Under the pieces are notes generated by a model. It was not told where the DNA came from. It saw only the letters and a list, made by a program, of their open reading frames with translations, and ran no database searches. 64,000 bases of DNA, from positions 2,666,001 to 2,730,000 of the forward strand of contig NC_063069.1 in assembly GCF_022605165.1 (NCBI RefSeq), given 5' to 3'. Of the stretch, positions 23,065-34,463 are shown piece by piece (positions within the stretch are counted from its first letter, which is position 1; each line of letters opens with the position of its first letter). Made by a program: the position numbers and the translations under genes. Source of the stretch: Purpureocillium takamizusanense. Taxonomy: Eukaryota > Ascomycota > Sordariomycetes > Hypocreales > Ophiocordycipitaceae.

Positions 23065-26000
23065 GTTTTGCGTCGTTGCCTTGCTAATGACCTCTCGTGT
23101 CCTTGTAACAGCCCTTGGTTGAGATGGGCGATCCAAGAGCGGCGGCCGGCGCGAAGGCGCAGCCCAAGCCGATTGAGTGCCGAGGAAGCGGCCTGACTGA
23201 CTGACGGGCGGGGCCGACGGACTCCGCTGGCGCTCATCAGAGTGCGGGCGCGGACGTTGAGTGTCAGTAGTTCACTTCATCGTACGTACTTTGTCTATGG
23301 GTGTGAAAGAGGCAGCCATGGTGATGGATAGGCATCATCACCAGGCATATCTCCGGAGGGGTTTCGCCAACGTCGTACAAAGTAGAAGCCTCAAGGCTAG
23401 GTATACTGCACAAGTCGTCCACAAGTTAGTTGCCTGCCTGGCCCCATCCATGTCTGGTACCTCTACTCTCAGCCAATGCCGGCTGCGGGCCATCGGTGAT
23501 GCTGGACGCCGTGCCATCTCCTCGGACAGCAAGGCGTCGGAGATGCGCAGCAGCGCCCTTGCAGCCGGCGTGAGGTTTCAACGGCATCGCATCCTCGTCC
23601 GTGAGGTGGCGCGTCTCAAGACAGCGCGGTCCGCCCACGACAGCTACCCTCCCCCACGCGAGCTCGGGCAAGGGACTGGCACCGAGTGTGCTGCGCTGCA
23701 CGGGCGGATAGCACTGCTAGCAGCTCGCAAAGCCACAAGCTTCGCAGCGCATCCGTCTTGCCGTAACTTACGAAGTATATCATGCCCATCTCTCAAGATC
23801 GCCCGCGGCCTCGCGACAAAGCAACCGACGGCGGACCGCCCGTCCCTCCGCCATGTCTTGCCCGGAGCAGCCTCCGTCGTCGCCGAGGGGGGTCTCATTT
23901 GGACCGGAGCGGACAACCCGCGTGGCTGGGGGGCCCCCGCGAGTGGCCGGCGGCGGAAGCTCGAGATATTTCGGGAGGCTTGGTTCTTCGACTCGACGCG
24001 GACTCCGGGGTGGCTGCGTGACCAGGGCCAACCACGTCCAACCCCCCCCCAAAAGCCCCCCCTCCTCCTCTTCCTCCTCCCCTCCTCTTGATACGCCGCG
24101 ATAACGAGGCGCGGCTTTCTGGGATGCTGTTGGCACGTAGCACTGGGTACCTAATACCAGGCCAGTCCGCCTGTGGGGGAGCCGATGCTGCACCTGGGCT
24201 CCCACTACTAGTAGTAGTAGTGCATGGTGCCCATGCTGGGGAGGGGGGGAGCAGCCCCTCACAGTGAGACACGGGCGCACGCTCTCCTCCGCGTGGTCTG
24301 CGAGACGCACCACCCACCCCTAAAACCGCCGTTGCCGATGGACGAGGGATGGGGGGGGATGGCTGATGGAGTGAGGCGATGTGGACGGAGCACCGCAAGG
24401 CTGGCGGCGGCACGAAATGGTGAAGAGAAGAAAGGGGACCGGACCCGCCCCGTCACGACGCAAAGAGCGGTGTGTGTGTAGGTGTGTGTGCCTGTTCGTC
24501 GAACGACCAGCGTACTAGGTTGTACCGTGGCCAGAGTCTGGGTCCCGTCAAAAACCTAATGCCCGTCATTCGTTACCTTGCAGTCAATCATCTTCAGCAA
24601 CGCCTGCACATGCACATCTCGATTCTCTTTGCGCCGGTGAATCGACGTCGCCTGCCGTGGTCGTTGCGCAGGCAGTGCGTTCGTCACAAGGTACGAAGTA
24701 CAATACAAATGGTAGTGCCGCCGAATCTTGCACCGGCAACCTTAGTACGCACCTCGCCCGGCCACCGCTGCTCCAACCTGGGCTGAGAGTACCTACTGTA
24801 CTCGAGTCCATTTGCCGGATTCGCAGGCCCGCTAGCCTCCGGCAGGCCCGGTCGAAAACGTCCTGGAAAGGAGGTTGGCGATGCAGGAACCGCACAGGAA
24901 GCCCCCCTGGTCTGCCGGTCGGCCGCGTCTACCCTGTTGTTCTCTGGCTTTCACGCACCCTTCCACTACCTGTGGTACGGGCATTAGTTAACGTTAGTAC
25001 GTAAAAGTACTAAGAGTAGGTACGAAGGTAGGTGATCCGGTAGCTTCTCTCTGTCCGTCATCATGCTTTATGCGCTGCAGCATAAATGCACGGCATGCCA
25101 AGCGGGCGTGCCAACGAGATACGTACAATGACTCTTTCATCCTCGCCAGGAGCACACCTGTTGAACTGGACAGGCCGGAGGGCGACGCGTCACTTGAGCC
25201 GCCTTTAAGTTATTACTGGGACCGACCGAGAAGTGACCCAGCAGATGCTACGTACTGTACTCTCGCCAGCCAGCACAGGGCGCGCCGTGGTGTGGGGTTT
25301 CCGGTCCCCATGCTCCCAAGCGCCCCCCTCGTCAAGTGAGGCAATCGGAGCACAGCTGGAGCCCCATCCGCAAGCGCTTATCAGGAACTGGTGCCAAATC
25401 CAACATGTCTTCCGATGCTTCCAAACAAGGGATGCTCCGGCTGCAAGAGGGCAACGGGCGTTCGTCTCTGTTTTGATTCAAGACGGCATCCATCAATGTT
25501 ATTGTCGGTGGTGTCAGCCAGTATCATCCGCCAATGCCTCAATGTCTCGCCCACGGCCGCTTCCCTGGCATTAGAGCTGTCGGACAGCCCACCGCCCTAT
25601 GACGACGTGTTTCATGATCAAGAAATGTGCTGTGCGACGGTTCTGAAGGGGGGCCGTACAAGGATGCACGTACTGCACTGTACTGGTGCCTGCCTCGACA
25701 TGCTCATGCCGTCTTTCGTTCGTTCGTTCGCCGGCCGTTAGTTACTGTCCTACGAATACCAGAGTCCAGTGCCGCCGGGCTCCAGGTCAGCCCTGGCGCC
25801 TGCATCGCGCGCTTCGTCCGCATCTGGCGCATCATCGTCAGGCGTTCGCCCTCGGTGCAGCCGGGTGCTCCCACTGTCCATGCCATGCCATGCCATGCCA
25901 TCCATAATCATCCGACCTGCCGAATGGCGGAGGGACGATCCGTGCGCCGGGCTGGGGTGGTGGCGTGGCTGACGCCAACGCCGTCCACTCAGGTCGACGC

Positions 26001-28514
26001 CGCGCCAAAAGGTGCACACTTGTTCACCACCGCAAGGCGGCTGCGCTTTCCCCACAGACAGACAACGGGCGGCCCAGTCTCGAGCCCAGCGCGAGGGTGT
26101 GGTGTGCTGCTGCGCCTGCAGTGGGCGCACAGTGCGATGGGTGGATGGATGCCGTAATAAGGATGGAGAGGGGAGAGGCCGGGTTTCGTCCCTCCCAGCC
26201 GCCGCGCGCTGCACAGGATGCGGCCCAGCCGCCGGCAGCGAGCCCGTCGCCTTGGGACCTGATGCTGCTGGTGCCCATGGTGCAGCTGTCCCTTTCTTTG
26301 GCTGTATTGGCTGTCCGCCACACCAACGTGGTCTCTCAGGTTCGCCGAGTGACCTGGAGCCTCCTCGGGCTGGTGCAGTGCACCCGGCTGGGCAGGGCAA
26401 GCAGTCGCCGCCGCCGCCGCCCAGCCGATCGTTGCCACCCATCCACCCTCCGTGTTTCGATGCATCAATGCCGCCCGCGAGGCGAAGGGTCCAGCCCGTT
26501 CCCCGTCATTGTAACGTACTGGCACATTGGGACGGGGACCCAGCGTCGGGTTTCACCAGCGGCCGGGCTGGTGGGAGTGTGTCTGCAGGGAGGCAGGGAT
26601 GGGGGAGGGAGACGGGCGGGCTTGAGGACAGAGTCGATAGACTCTTGCGTGGGCAATCTGAAGGGCTGACCAGCAAGGTGCCGTGGCCACTCACGGCGCT
26701 CAGCGCCAGTGGGAGGCTCGGTCAGGACAGGCCAGGCACGGACGGGCCCCTCCTGGCGAACTGCCCGCGACCACCATTTCGTCATCGTCAGTGCATTGCA
26801 CCCTTGCGATCTTCGCAGTCGACTTGGAGTCGGGCAGGCCGGAAAGGGATGGAGGGATGGGCGTTCGCCGCCACAGCGCAGCGCAGCGAGCGCCATGGAG
26901 GGTGGCTTGGGAGGTACAGGTAGGCTCGCTACCAAGGAATCAATCCATTGCCGCAAGAGAGCCGCCGCGACCGGCGCTGGGAGCTGGAACCAGACACGCA
27001 TCAGAGATATGGGGCCCTGCTTGTTATTACTACAGGTACGTACCCACCAAGCCAGGGACTGGTGTGAGTCTCGACACAGGCACGGAGAAAGGGGACAGAC
27101 AGCAGAATGCGGACGGTCAAGTGACTGACGGGGAGGCTGATGGAATGCGAGGGTCCGCCGTTTCTGGCACTGGGTGTGGCGCCGAAGCGTCACGGTGGTG
27201 TGGCCGTGTGCTTTCGGTGGTGTGACTGTGCGCCAGCGGGCGATACCCTGCTTGCTTTCTGTCTGGCCTGCCATCTGCCCCCAAGGCTACAAAGGTACTG
27301 AAGTTGCGACGCTCGGGTCTCCCGTTAAATGTACCAGATGCCAACGGCGAAAGCTGCAGGGCTGCAGAGGTACTGGCTACCTGCGAGGCGCACGCATACG
27401 CGGCGGCTGGGCTCCTCACCTTCTAGGATGGAAGCCCGCCGCCCGGTGCTGCCTGTGGTCCCATTTGCCGCGGGCGGGCTGATGACTGTCCTGTGCAGAA
27501 GCGAACCGGCGCGCCGCGGGCGCAGGGCTTGGTAGCTGGCCTCGGCGGCCGTGATCAGTGAGAGGGAGACGAGAGGGGCAAGATAGTGACTCTTTCCCCC
27601 TCCCGAGCCCCCGAGTGCGCAGCGTCCTCCCCAACTGCTAGCAGCAGGTGGCGCTGACACCGAGCCATCTTCGTCATCTCTGGCGGCTTCTGGCTGCCTC
27701 TCCGGCCGCAGCGCCACTGGGCGCCCCTTGCTCCTCTGCCTGGCTCGCTGGCTCGCTGGCTGGGTCCCATCCTCCATGCCATGAAGCCCGCCTGGGCCCG
27801 GGGCGTCCCCGACTTGACACTGTCCCGCGCACTGTCTCGCCTGCCCACCCCGCCCCAAAATTACCATATTGGCGCCCACCCCTGGCCACCTGCTAGACCC
27901 ACTGCGGTCTAGTGGTCTGCATGCCAGCCCAATCACTGCGCGGTGGCGAAGGCGACGGACCCAGCGATCCCTGCCTCCCATTCGCCGCCTGCGGCATGGC
28001 TCCCCATTTCGGGTCCCTCAGGTGCGTCCTCACTCGCTGCAGGCGGCGTGCGAGTGGACAGAGAGTGGGAACCCCAACCAACAAAAACCCGCCGCACTCG
28101 TCCTCTCCACCTGTCTGGACTGAACCCCCCCCCCTTCCTCGCCGCCCACTGCCCTCCACTACCGTCTGCGCCCGTGCCTCCGTTACCTCACGTACTGCTC
28201 TCTTCTCCTTTCACCTAAAAGCAAATCCCGTCCAACACCGCTGCATCGCCGCTTCATCTCCATTTCCCCCATCTCTGCTTCTTTCCTTTTCCGAACATCC
28301 CCCTCCACGCGAACACTACCACAACGCAGCCATCACCACCTCGCGTTTGTTCAACAGCAGACATCTCGAAGCTAGAAGCAACAATCACCTCTCCAACGCA
28401 ACCTGACACCGACCTGCCTCACCACGACGCCGCCCCCAATTGCCTCGTCGCTTGGCCGCCACAAACCATACCGAGCCTGCATTCAACAACGGCAGCCTCC
28501 GCCCTGGACGACCC
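23065..28514. other. long gene-free GC-rich interval
   Basis: About 5.4 kb with no recognisable protein-coding gene. Long open frames occur on both strands (for example around 23261-24091 and 25750-26669). They overlap each other and lack family motifs, so they are ascribed to high GC. Notable pieces: GTACGAAGTAC at 24691, short GGTA/GTAC-rich sequence at 24975-25035, CATGC repeats at 25882-25904, and a C/T-rich stretch at 28130-28440 that probably is the leader of the next gene. Confidence 0.5.
24691..24701. repeat. GTACGAAGTAC motif
   Basis: Exact copy of the recurrent GTAC-GAA-GTAC motif in the long gene-free interval. Confidence 0.8.
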
Positions 28515-29159
28515 ATGATGGCATCATACTACCACTACAGCGCGCAAACGGCGCACGCCGCCCCCATGTCGCACAACCATCACCATCACGGCGGCGGCGG
28601 GCGCAACCGCCGTGCGCCTCGGCTCTCGGTCTCCCAGAACGCGCACAGGCAGTTCCGGGGCGCTCGCAGCATGAAGGACCTCAACGAGTCGGCTGCCATG
28701 TCAGCCTTCCGCATGAAGTTCGAAGCCGGCCGCTCCTTTGAGCTCGAGGACGACCTCGAGTTCTGTCCCAACCTGTTGACCGAGACCGACGTGAGTAGCA
28801 GCCTGGTGGAGCCTTATTCCCCCTCGCACAGCAGTGCCTCTGACTGGTCACCCGAACAGCTGGTTTCCATCTCCAGCGCCTCGGAACGCTCGTCGCTCGC
28901 CAGCAACTCGCCCGAGTCCTCGCCCACGCAGCAGCCCCAGACCGTGGCTCCGGGCTTCTCCCTCAACTCGTCATCCCCCGCCTTCATCCCGCCCAGCTTC
29001 CACACCCAGCAGTCGAGCATTAAGCTTCACCAGCCCTCCGCCACGCGCGGCCGCAATGCCATCCCCATCATCAACCCCGCAACCGGTATCTCCATGTCCA
29101 GCCCGCCGCCTTCGGTGTCGCCCGCCACCATGCAGACGCCCCTCGGCCGTCGGTGGTAG
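28515..29159 (+). CDS. conserved fungal protein of unknown function, Ser-rich
   Basis: Two exons, 28515-28790 and 28860-29159, 191 residues. The intron has a GTGAGT donor, a CTGAC branch point and a GAACAG acceptor. It is 69 nt and free of stops, so the unspliced frame is also open. Splicing joins LLTETD to LVSISSASERSSLAS, which reads as a continuous Ser-rich segment. The conserved core is basic then acidic: RAPRLSVSQNAHRQFRG, RSMKDLNESAAMSAFRM, FEAGRSFELEDDLEFCPNLL. An N-terminal His/Gly run and a Pro/Ser-rich tail flank it. I recognise the core as recurring in ascomycete proteins but cannot name a function. The start ATG pair at 28515/28518 follows a long C/T-rich leader; upstream in-frame codons open only at TTG. 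Confidence 0.7.
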   Translation: MMASYYHYSAQTAHAAPMSHNHHHHGGGGRNRRAPRLSVSQNAHRQFRGARSMKDLNESAAMSAFRMKFEAGRSFELEDDLEFCPNLLTETDVSSSLVEPYSPSHSSASDWSPEQLVSISSASERSSLASNSPESSPTQQPQTVAPGFSLNSSSPAFIPPSFHTQQSSIKLHQPSATRGRNAIPIINPATGISMSSPPPSVSPATMQTPLGRRW

Positions 29160-31354
29160 ACTTTTCGGGGTCGCGCCCTCGTGTATCCTTGATGGATGGA
29201 TGCGAGGTCCGGCCCCAACTCTACCGCCGTGTGTCGTGTGCAATGTAATTTGATGTTACTACCGTCTGTTCGTTTTCCGGTGCCTACTCATCTTGAGCGG
29301 GGCGCGCACCAAAAGCAAGACAGGATGCGGCAACACCTTCTCTTTGCGGGCTATGATTCTCGGGGATGGGTCCAAACCTAATACGGCGTACATCCGTGCT
29401 GCTGCCCTCGCGGCACCAGTGCGGCTGCTGGACTGCCGGACGAAGACGACTCTCACCTCTCCACCCATCTGTACAAGCTCTTTAATCGACATACCGACAC
29501 TCTCCAACAGATACCCACGAGGACCATTCAGCGACGCGATTGAGAAGGCTCGATGCCAGTTTATTCTTCGTTTTGTTTTAGTACTTGCCGGATGAAACTG
29601 TTTGGACAAGTTGGTGCGCCCCGCCTGGATGAGGTGGCACCGACGCGAACGGGCGTTATTTGTGCACCAAGACTTTGCATTTCGGGCCACGTTGTGCTCG
29701 GCACCGACGGCGGAGTTGGGACTAATGATTCGGGTCATCCCTTCATCCTTACACTGGCGCGCGTTGCGACGGGGACCAGCCTTGGGTCCTCGGAAAATGT
29801 CTTCGCCTTTGATTACCACCCACTCTTCACGGCCACGGGTCACGACTTCACACCAAGAGACAACACACAAAAACCCATCGAAAAGAACATATAGATAGGG
29901 GAGATTCTGACGACGGACGGACGGGCATTTTTTTTTCTTGGATTTGCGTTCCAATCTGCGTCATCATAGGGACTTGTTTAGGGCGAGCGGCGGTTGGCAC
30001 AGACGAGCGGGTGTCTTGATGTTTGCGCGCGCATACCATGCAACTGGAAACGGGCTCTATTGGGATTACGAGGAGTTGGTCGCTGCATTTTGCGTGGTTT
30101 GGGCTGTTTTGCGAGATCCCCCATGTGCAACTAAATGGGAAAGCGGCTTGTCCATTTTCTGTTTTCTTGTACGTACGACGGCCGAGGGTCGGCGTCGGTC
30201 ATGACCCAGGGAGGGAGGGTCATTGGATCTGTTGTTACCCGGCTGGGTTTATTATCTCTACTACGGCGAGCATATGGGAGAGGCATGAGGAGGCACAGTT
30301 ACGACATGATCTGGTTTGAGATGGGGTTTGTTTGGGATTTCTTGGGCCCTCGAGCCCTGGTGTTACCAATTTGTTGGGGATCTAACGCCTATCGCGAGCG
30401 GACGATGGCAAACATACTTTCCGGGTTATGGCGCTTCAAAGGATTCGAGATACCGCGGCTCGAATGGCCTGCAGATGAGAATATACGATATGTTCCCGAA
30501 GCAAAGCGACGGCTGCAATTTGAACGAGCAAGTAATGCGAGCGTAGTCAGGGCCCAAAAGAGAAGAGCTCTGTCCCCACAAGCTGGCGGAGGGCAGAGAT
30601 GCGTCATGATCATGGGCCGGCGAGGGTGGGGGGCTCGAAGAGGCTGGCATTCAGATGGAGCCTCGGAGAGAGAAAGTCTGACTGCCATTCCTCAACAGTG
30701 GGCTGACTCGGCTCGATGGAGGTAAGGCATTGGTCATTGGCGCACCGACAGGCGATCGATGGGTGTAGCAATCTACGTAGTACGTAGCCGCGACGACGAC
30801 GACGAGGGGCGGGCGAGCGGGCTCAACGGAGGTTCCGATGCGGAAATGGTGACGTCAAGGCCCCGGACAACCTCCTCCTCGCACTACCTCTCCATCTCTC
30901 ATAGAATGGTATCATCAGCGCGTCGGCTTCTTGGAACTTGGTGCCACCTAACTAGTTCTACCATTACTGCTACTACTACTACACTCGAGTCGGGTTTTTA
31001 TCTTCCCTTTTCTTCGTTTCGTCCATCACACTTCGTACAAGGCCACTTCATCGCCGGCCCCAACGAGAGACTCTTTTTTCCTTTAATCGGCATACATATA
31101 CATCTGTTGTCTCTCTAAACCTTCCGAGAGCTACGTACGTGCTGCGATAGAAGGAACCCGACAGGAAAAAAACGAACAAACAAACTACGCCTCCGTCCGA
31201 AGATCCCCATCGGTTGATCAATTGATTCGATTCTGAACGGGAATTGTCGTCGTTGTCGTCATCACGCAACGAAAATCCCGGAGCCAGGCCACACACACGC
31301 ATAGCCTCAGTCACTCACTACCTATACTCCTTTAGCTCTTCGCCGCCAGCCAAG
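29160..31354. other. gene-free interval
   Basis: About 2.2 kb containing the 3' flank of the Ser-rich protein and the promoter of the small mitochondrial protein. The open frames near 29259-29954 (-) and 30135-30725 (+) lack recognisable content. An ACTTCGTAC half-motif lies near 31030 and a CTACGTAGTACGTAG palindromic patch near 30772. Confidence 0.45.
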
Positions 31355-31844
31355 ATGATGCCCGCACGGAACCTCGTCACGATGCACACCCTGCGCACGG
31401 CGACCATGGGTCGGGCCGTCGTCGGCCGGGGCTTCTCCCTCTCGACGAGCGCGCGTCTAGGCCTCAAGGAGTCTTCCAGCCGTACGTGTCTGCGGCCCTT
31501 TTTTCCTTTCTCGATCCCACAAACAAACAATGGTTGTTGTTTTTTTTGGTTTGGTTTTTTTTTATAGATGAAGAAAGAAAGAAAGGCATCAACGTTGTAA
31601 TGGTGTCCCGCTGACCCGCGCGAGAGCAGAAACCGACCAGGACTACGACAAGCACAAGCGCGACTCGCTCGACAAGCAGAAAAGGGGCTCGGGCCACTGG
31701 AAGCCGGAGCTCGCGTCGGACAGCGAGGAGGCCGTCAAGGCGGACCGCGCGTCCAAGGAGGGCGTGAGCGAGCTGCAGGAGCGGACGAAGCGCGCCGCCG
31801 AGGAGACGTCCAAGGCGGGGACGAGCGTCCGTGACGGAATGTGA
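31355..31844 (+). CDS. small mitochondrial protein, charged helical C-terminus
   Basis: Two exons, 31355-31481 and 31630-31844, 113 residues. The donor is GTACGT and the acceptor GAGCAG. The N-terminus is an evident mitochondrial presequence: Arg- and Ser-rich with no acidic residues up to an RGFSLSTSARLGL stretch that resembles an R-x-(F/Y)-S cleavage site. The mature part is hydrophilic and helical (HKRDSLDKQKRGSGHWKPEL, ASDSEEAVKADR, SELQERTKRAAEETSKAG), somewhat like LEA/stress-type proteins. The HWKPELASDSEEAVKADR segment recurs in filamentous fungi as far as I know; function is not established. The next gene downstream in the same direction is the mitochondrial SAM carrier. A T-rich tract lies in the intron. 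Confidence 0.7.
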
Positions 31845-33261
31845 AGAAAAAAAATATGGGAGAAGTGTGTGTGTGTGTGTATGTTTTGTGCGAAAGATGG
31901 CACTTGGTGGATGAGGGTGTTTAAACGGAGCTTGGGGCTGATGATGTTGCTGTGTGTCTATTGTATCTGCCGCCAGGGGAGAGAGCAGCATGGATGGCCG
32001 TGGGGAGGCTCATCAACAGACGGGTGCACGACGTGCTACTACGGGTACCTCTTACTGCTTCGTACTACCTACATACGTATACTGTACTACCGTTACGTTT
32101 GACTGGTACAGCAAGGGCCTCGATTTATTGTCTTTCATGTGCATTATGGGATATTTGGGGGATTGGGGGCGTGAGGCCCCGCGTCGCCGAGGGGCGTCAT
32201 CGTTGCCCTGCAGGTGTGAGTCTCAAACATTGTGTGCGTGTGTGCGTGTTCCGAATTGCGTGTTGCGTGTTGCGTGTTGCGCGTGCGTATGCGTGTGTAC
32301 AAGGCACAAAAATGATGCATGCGGGCATGTTGTATGCACACGCCTCGTGGACGAAGGGAGGGCAACCACGCAACAACACATACATACCAGGTACTAACGT
32401 TATATGGTGGGCACGTACATGTGCCGCCCGCACTGCTGAACCTCACTCATCTCGGCGCAGGGACGATGCATTATGCGGTTTCACGACAACCCGCAAAAAG
32501 GTGTGTCTAGACGTCGTTCCGGTCCCAAGGGCAGAGCAACAATGTCTCATTGTTGTTGTTGTTGTTGTTGTATGCTGTCTTGGGTTATCCCAAGCCACGG
32601 CAGCTTTAGTAGACTTTCGGGGTGGTGGTGATGCTGGATGGGCAGTTTGTGATGGATAGTCACGATCCTGCCATTTTCATGTCGCGCACACAAACACCCC
32701 CATGAATTTCACGAACCCGGGCACTTTATCCGCCCGGCCAAAACGCCGAAGCAGAAAGTACCAAGAGCTAGCTAATTCACAAACCCTTTCATTGTATTCA
32801 CAGCAGGTGTAAGCATCGTTTTGCTGTCACGGGTATCTGCGGTTCAGGGTAAGTCGGGTCTAGGTGTGCCGCGGCCCGCTTGATGCGAGCTTCGTCGATC
32901 TCCGACCTCCGGCGCCGGGGCCTATCGATAACGAACTTCTTCTGCATGCCACCTCCGATCCTCCACATGAACCGAACCACGACCGCGATACCCCGTCCGC
33001 GCATACTACTCATACGCGCGCTGGCATCAATTGACCGCCTCCCACGCAATCTGCTCTCCCGACCGCCCTGGAGCTCCAAAGCTTTGGGCCTTCCTTTCCT
33101 TTCGTGCCCTCCTGCCGCACCGCGCCGCGCCGCGCCGTCCTCCTCTTCTACCCGAGATTCAAGTCCCTCCGGCGCCGCTGCAGAGAAGCGAGGACAGAGA
33201 GAGAGAAAAATAAGGGAAAGCAGGAAAAGGAAAGAGGCGCGCGTCGCCGGAAAGCGCCGCC
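31845..33261. other. intergenic, upstream of the SAM carrier
   Basis: About 1.4 kb without a recognisable gene. It includes GTGT and CGTGTTG short repeats (31866-31880, 32255-32300), a TTG repeat at 32551-32571 and a purine-rich leader just before the carrier start. Confidence 0.5.
32551..32571. repeat. (TTG)n microsatellite
   Basis: Seven tandem TGT/TTG units between the small mitochondrial protein gene and the SAM carrier. Confidence 0.85.
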
Positions 33262-34146
33262 ATGACCTCCTCCTCCTCCTCCTCGCCGCCGCCCCCCTTC
33301 CAGGCCGCCCTCCTCGCCGGAGGCCTCGCCGGCACCACCGTCGACCTCTCCCTCTTCCCCCTCGACACCCTCAAGACCCGCCTCCAGTCCTCGGCCGGCT
33401 TCTTCCCCTCGGGCGGCTTCTCCGGCATATACCGCGGCATCGGCTCTGCGCTCGTCGGCTCCGCCCCCGGCGCCGCCTTCTTCTTTTGCACATACGAGGC
33501 CACAAAGGGCCTGCTGCTGAGTAGAAGCGGCGGCGGTAGCAGCAGCGGTCTGCTGCCCGACGCCGCGACGCATATGATCGCCGCCAGCCTCGGCGAGGTG
33601 GCCGCCTGCGCCGTCCGCGTCCCCACCGAGGTGGTCAAGCAGCGCGCCCAGGCCGGTCTTCACGGCGGCTCCTCCGCCGCCGCCCTGCGCGCCATCCTCG
33701 GCCGGTACCCGACGCACGGCCTGGGCGCCGTCTGGCGCGAGATGTACCGCGGTTGGGGCATCACCGTCTTCCGCGAGGTGCCATTCACCGTCATCCAGTT
33801 CCCGCTGTGGGAGGCCATGAAGGACTGGCGGTGGCGGCAACGTCGGCGGCAAGGGGGTGGGCACGGCGGCGCCGACGTCTCGGGCGTCGAGAGCGCCCTC
33901 TTCGGCAGCGTGGCCGGCGCCGTCGCCGCCGCCATGACCACGCCCCTGGACGTCCTCAAGACGAGGGTCATGCTCTCCAAGGAGCGCGTGTCCGTCGCCG
34001 ATGTCTTTCGCCGCATGGTCCGCGAGGAGGGCGTGCGGCCTTTCTTCGCGGGCGTCGTGCCTCGCGTCACATGGATATCCATCGGTGGTGCCATCTTCCT
34101 CGGCAGCTACCAGTGGGCCATCAATACGATGCGCACAATAGCGTGA
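33262..34146 (+). CDS. PET8: mitochondrial S-adenosylmethionine carrier (PET8/SAMC)
   Basis: Intronless, 294 residues, the typical size for a single mitochondrial carrier. Three repeats with signatures PLDTLKTRLQ (near residue 34), PTEVVKQRAQ (near 122) and PLDVLKTRVM (near 230). Features of the SAM carrier branch include AGTTVDLSLFPLDTLKTRLQ, GIYRGIGSALVGSAPGAA, PTEVVKQRAQ and YRGWGITVFREVPFTVIQFP. It would import S-adenosylmethionine into the matrix in exchange for S-adenosylhomocysteine, supplying methylation, biotin and lipoate chemistry. The start ATG has a strong context (GCCGCCATGA). The N-terminal Ser/Pro run is short. Wobble positions are almost all C or G. The gene ends about 320 bp from the convergent WDR48 homologue. 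Confidence 0.92.
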   Translation: MTSSSSSSPPPPFQAALLAGGLAGTTVDLSLFPLDTLKTRLQSSAGFFPSGGFSGIYRGIGSALVGSAPGAAFFFCTYEATKGLLLSRSGGGSSSGLLPDAATHMIAASLGEVAACAVRVPTEVVKQRAQAGLHGGSSAAALRAILGRYPTHGLGAVWREMYRGWGITVFREVPFTVIQFPLWEAMKDWRWRQRRRQGGGHGGADVSGVESALFGSVAGAVAAAMTTPLDVLKTRVMLSKERVSVADVFRRMVREEGVRPFFAGVVPRVTWISIGGAIFLGSYQWAINTMRTIA

Positions 34147-34463
34147 CATTTCTAGGCGGCGGCTGCACGATATGACACGAGCGAGGGAGGAGATGCAAAA
34201 AAGGTATATAGACGCTTGTATACGGGATCCCGACCCACGTGGTCCCGCTACCGCATAGACAGACCGACGGAGGGTTAAGAACATTACATCGCTCGCTCCG
34301 GGGCAAGGAGGCTCACCCCCGCCAGCTCATGTACAAACAACGAGGACGAGAACCCGAACGATAATGATAAAAATAGAAAAGAAACACCCCGCGAACACCT
34401 CGACCCCCAGAATGCATTGCGTCCACAAGAAAATGACAAGCCAGTAGGCATACAGAGCCGGGC
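34147..34463. other. convergent intergenic region
   Basis: 317 bp of 3' flank shared by the SAM carrier (+) and the WDR48 homologue (-). AT-richer and A-rich in the right half; no other feature seen. Confidence 0.5.

Noticed and set aside
23261..24091. 276-codon plus-strand frame
   Set aside because: It has irregular composition without domains and runs into a poly-C/CCTCCTC tract. It overlaps open frames on the other strand.
25750..26669. Overlapping 230-codon frames on both strands
   Set aside because: Mutually overlapping, no recognisable motifs; best explained by GC-rich non-coding DNA.
29259..29954. 231-codon minus-strand frame
   Set aside because: No domain or composition signal. It lies in the 3' flank of the Ser-rich protein gene.
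32880..33524. 214-codon plus-strand frame overlapping the SAM carrier start
   Set aside because: It overlaps the carrier in another frame, and its second half is an Arg/Pro-rich shadow of the carrier coding sequence.
33148..34284. 378-codon minus-strand frame
   Set aside because: Antisense to the PET8-type carrier, Gly/Glu/Ala-rich as expected from the opposite of high-GC3 codons.
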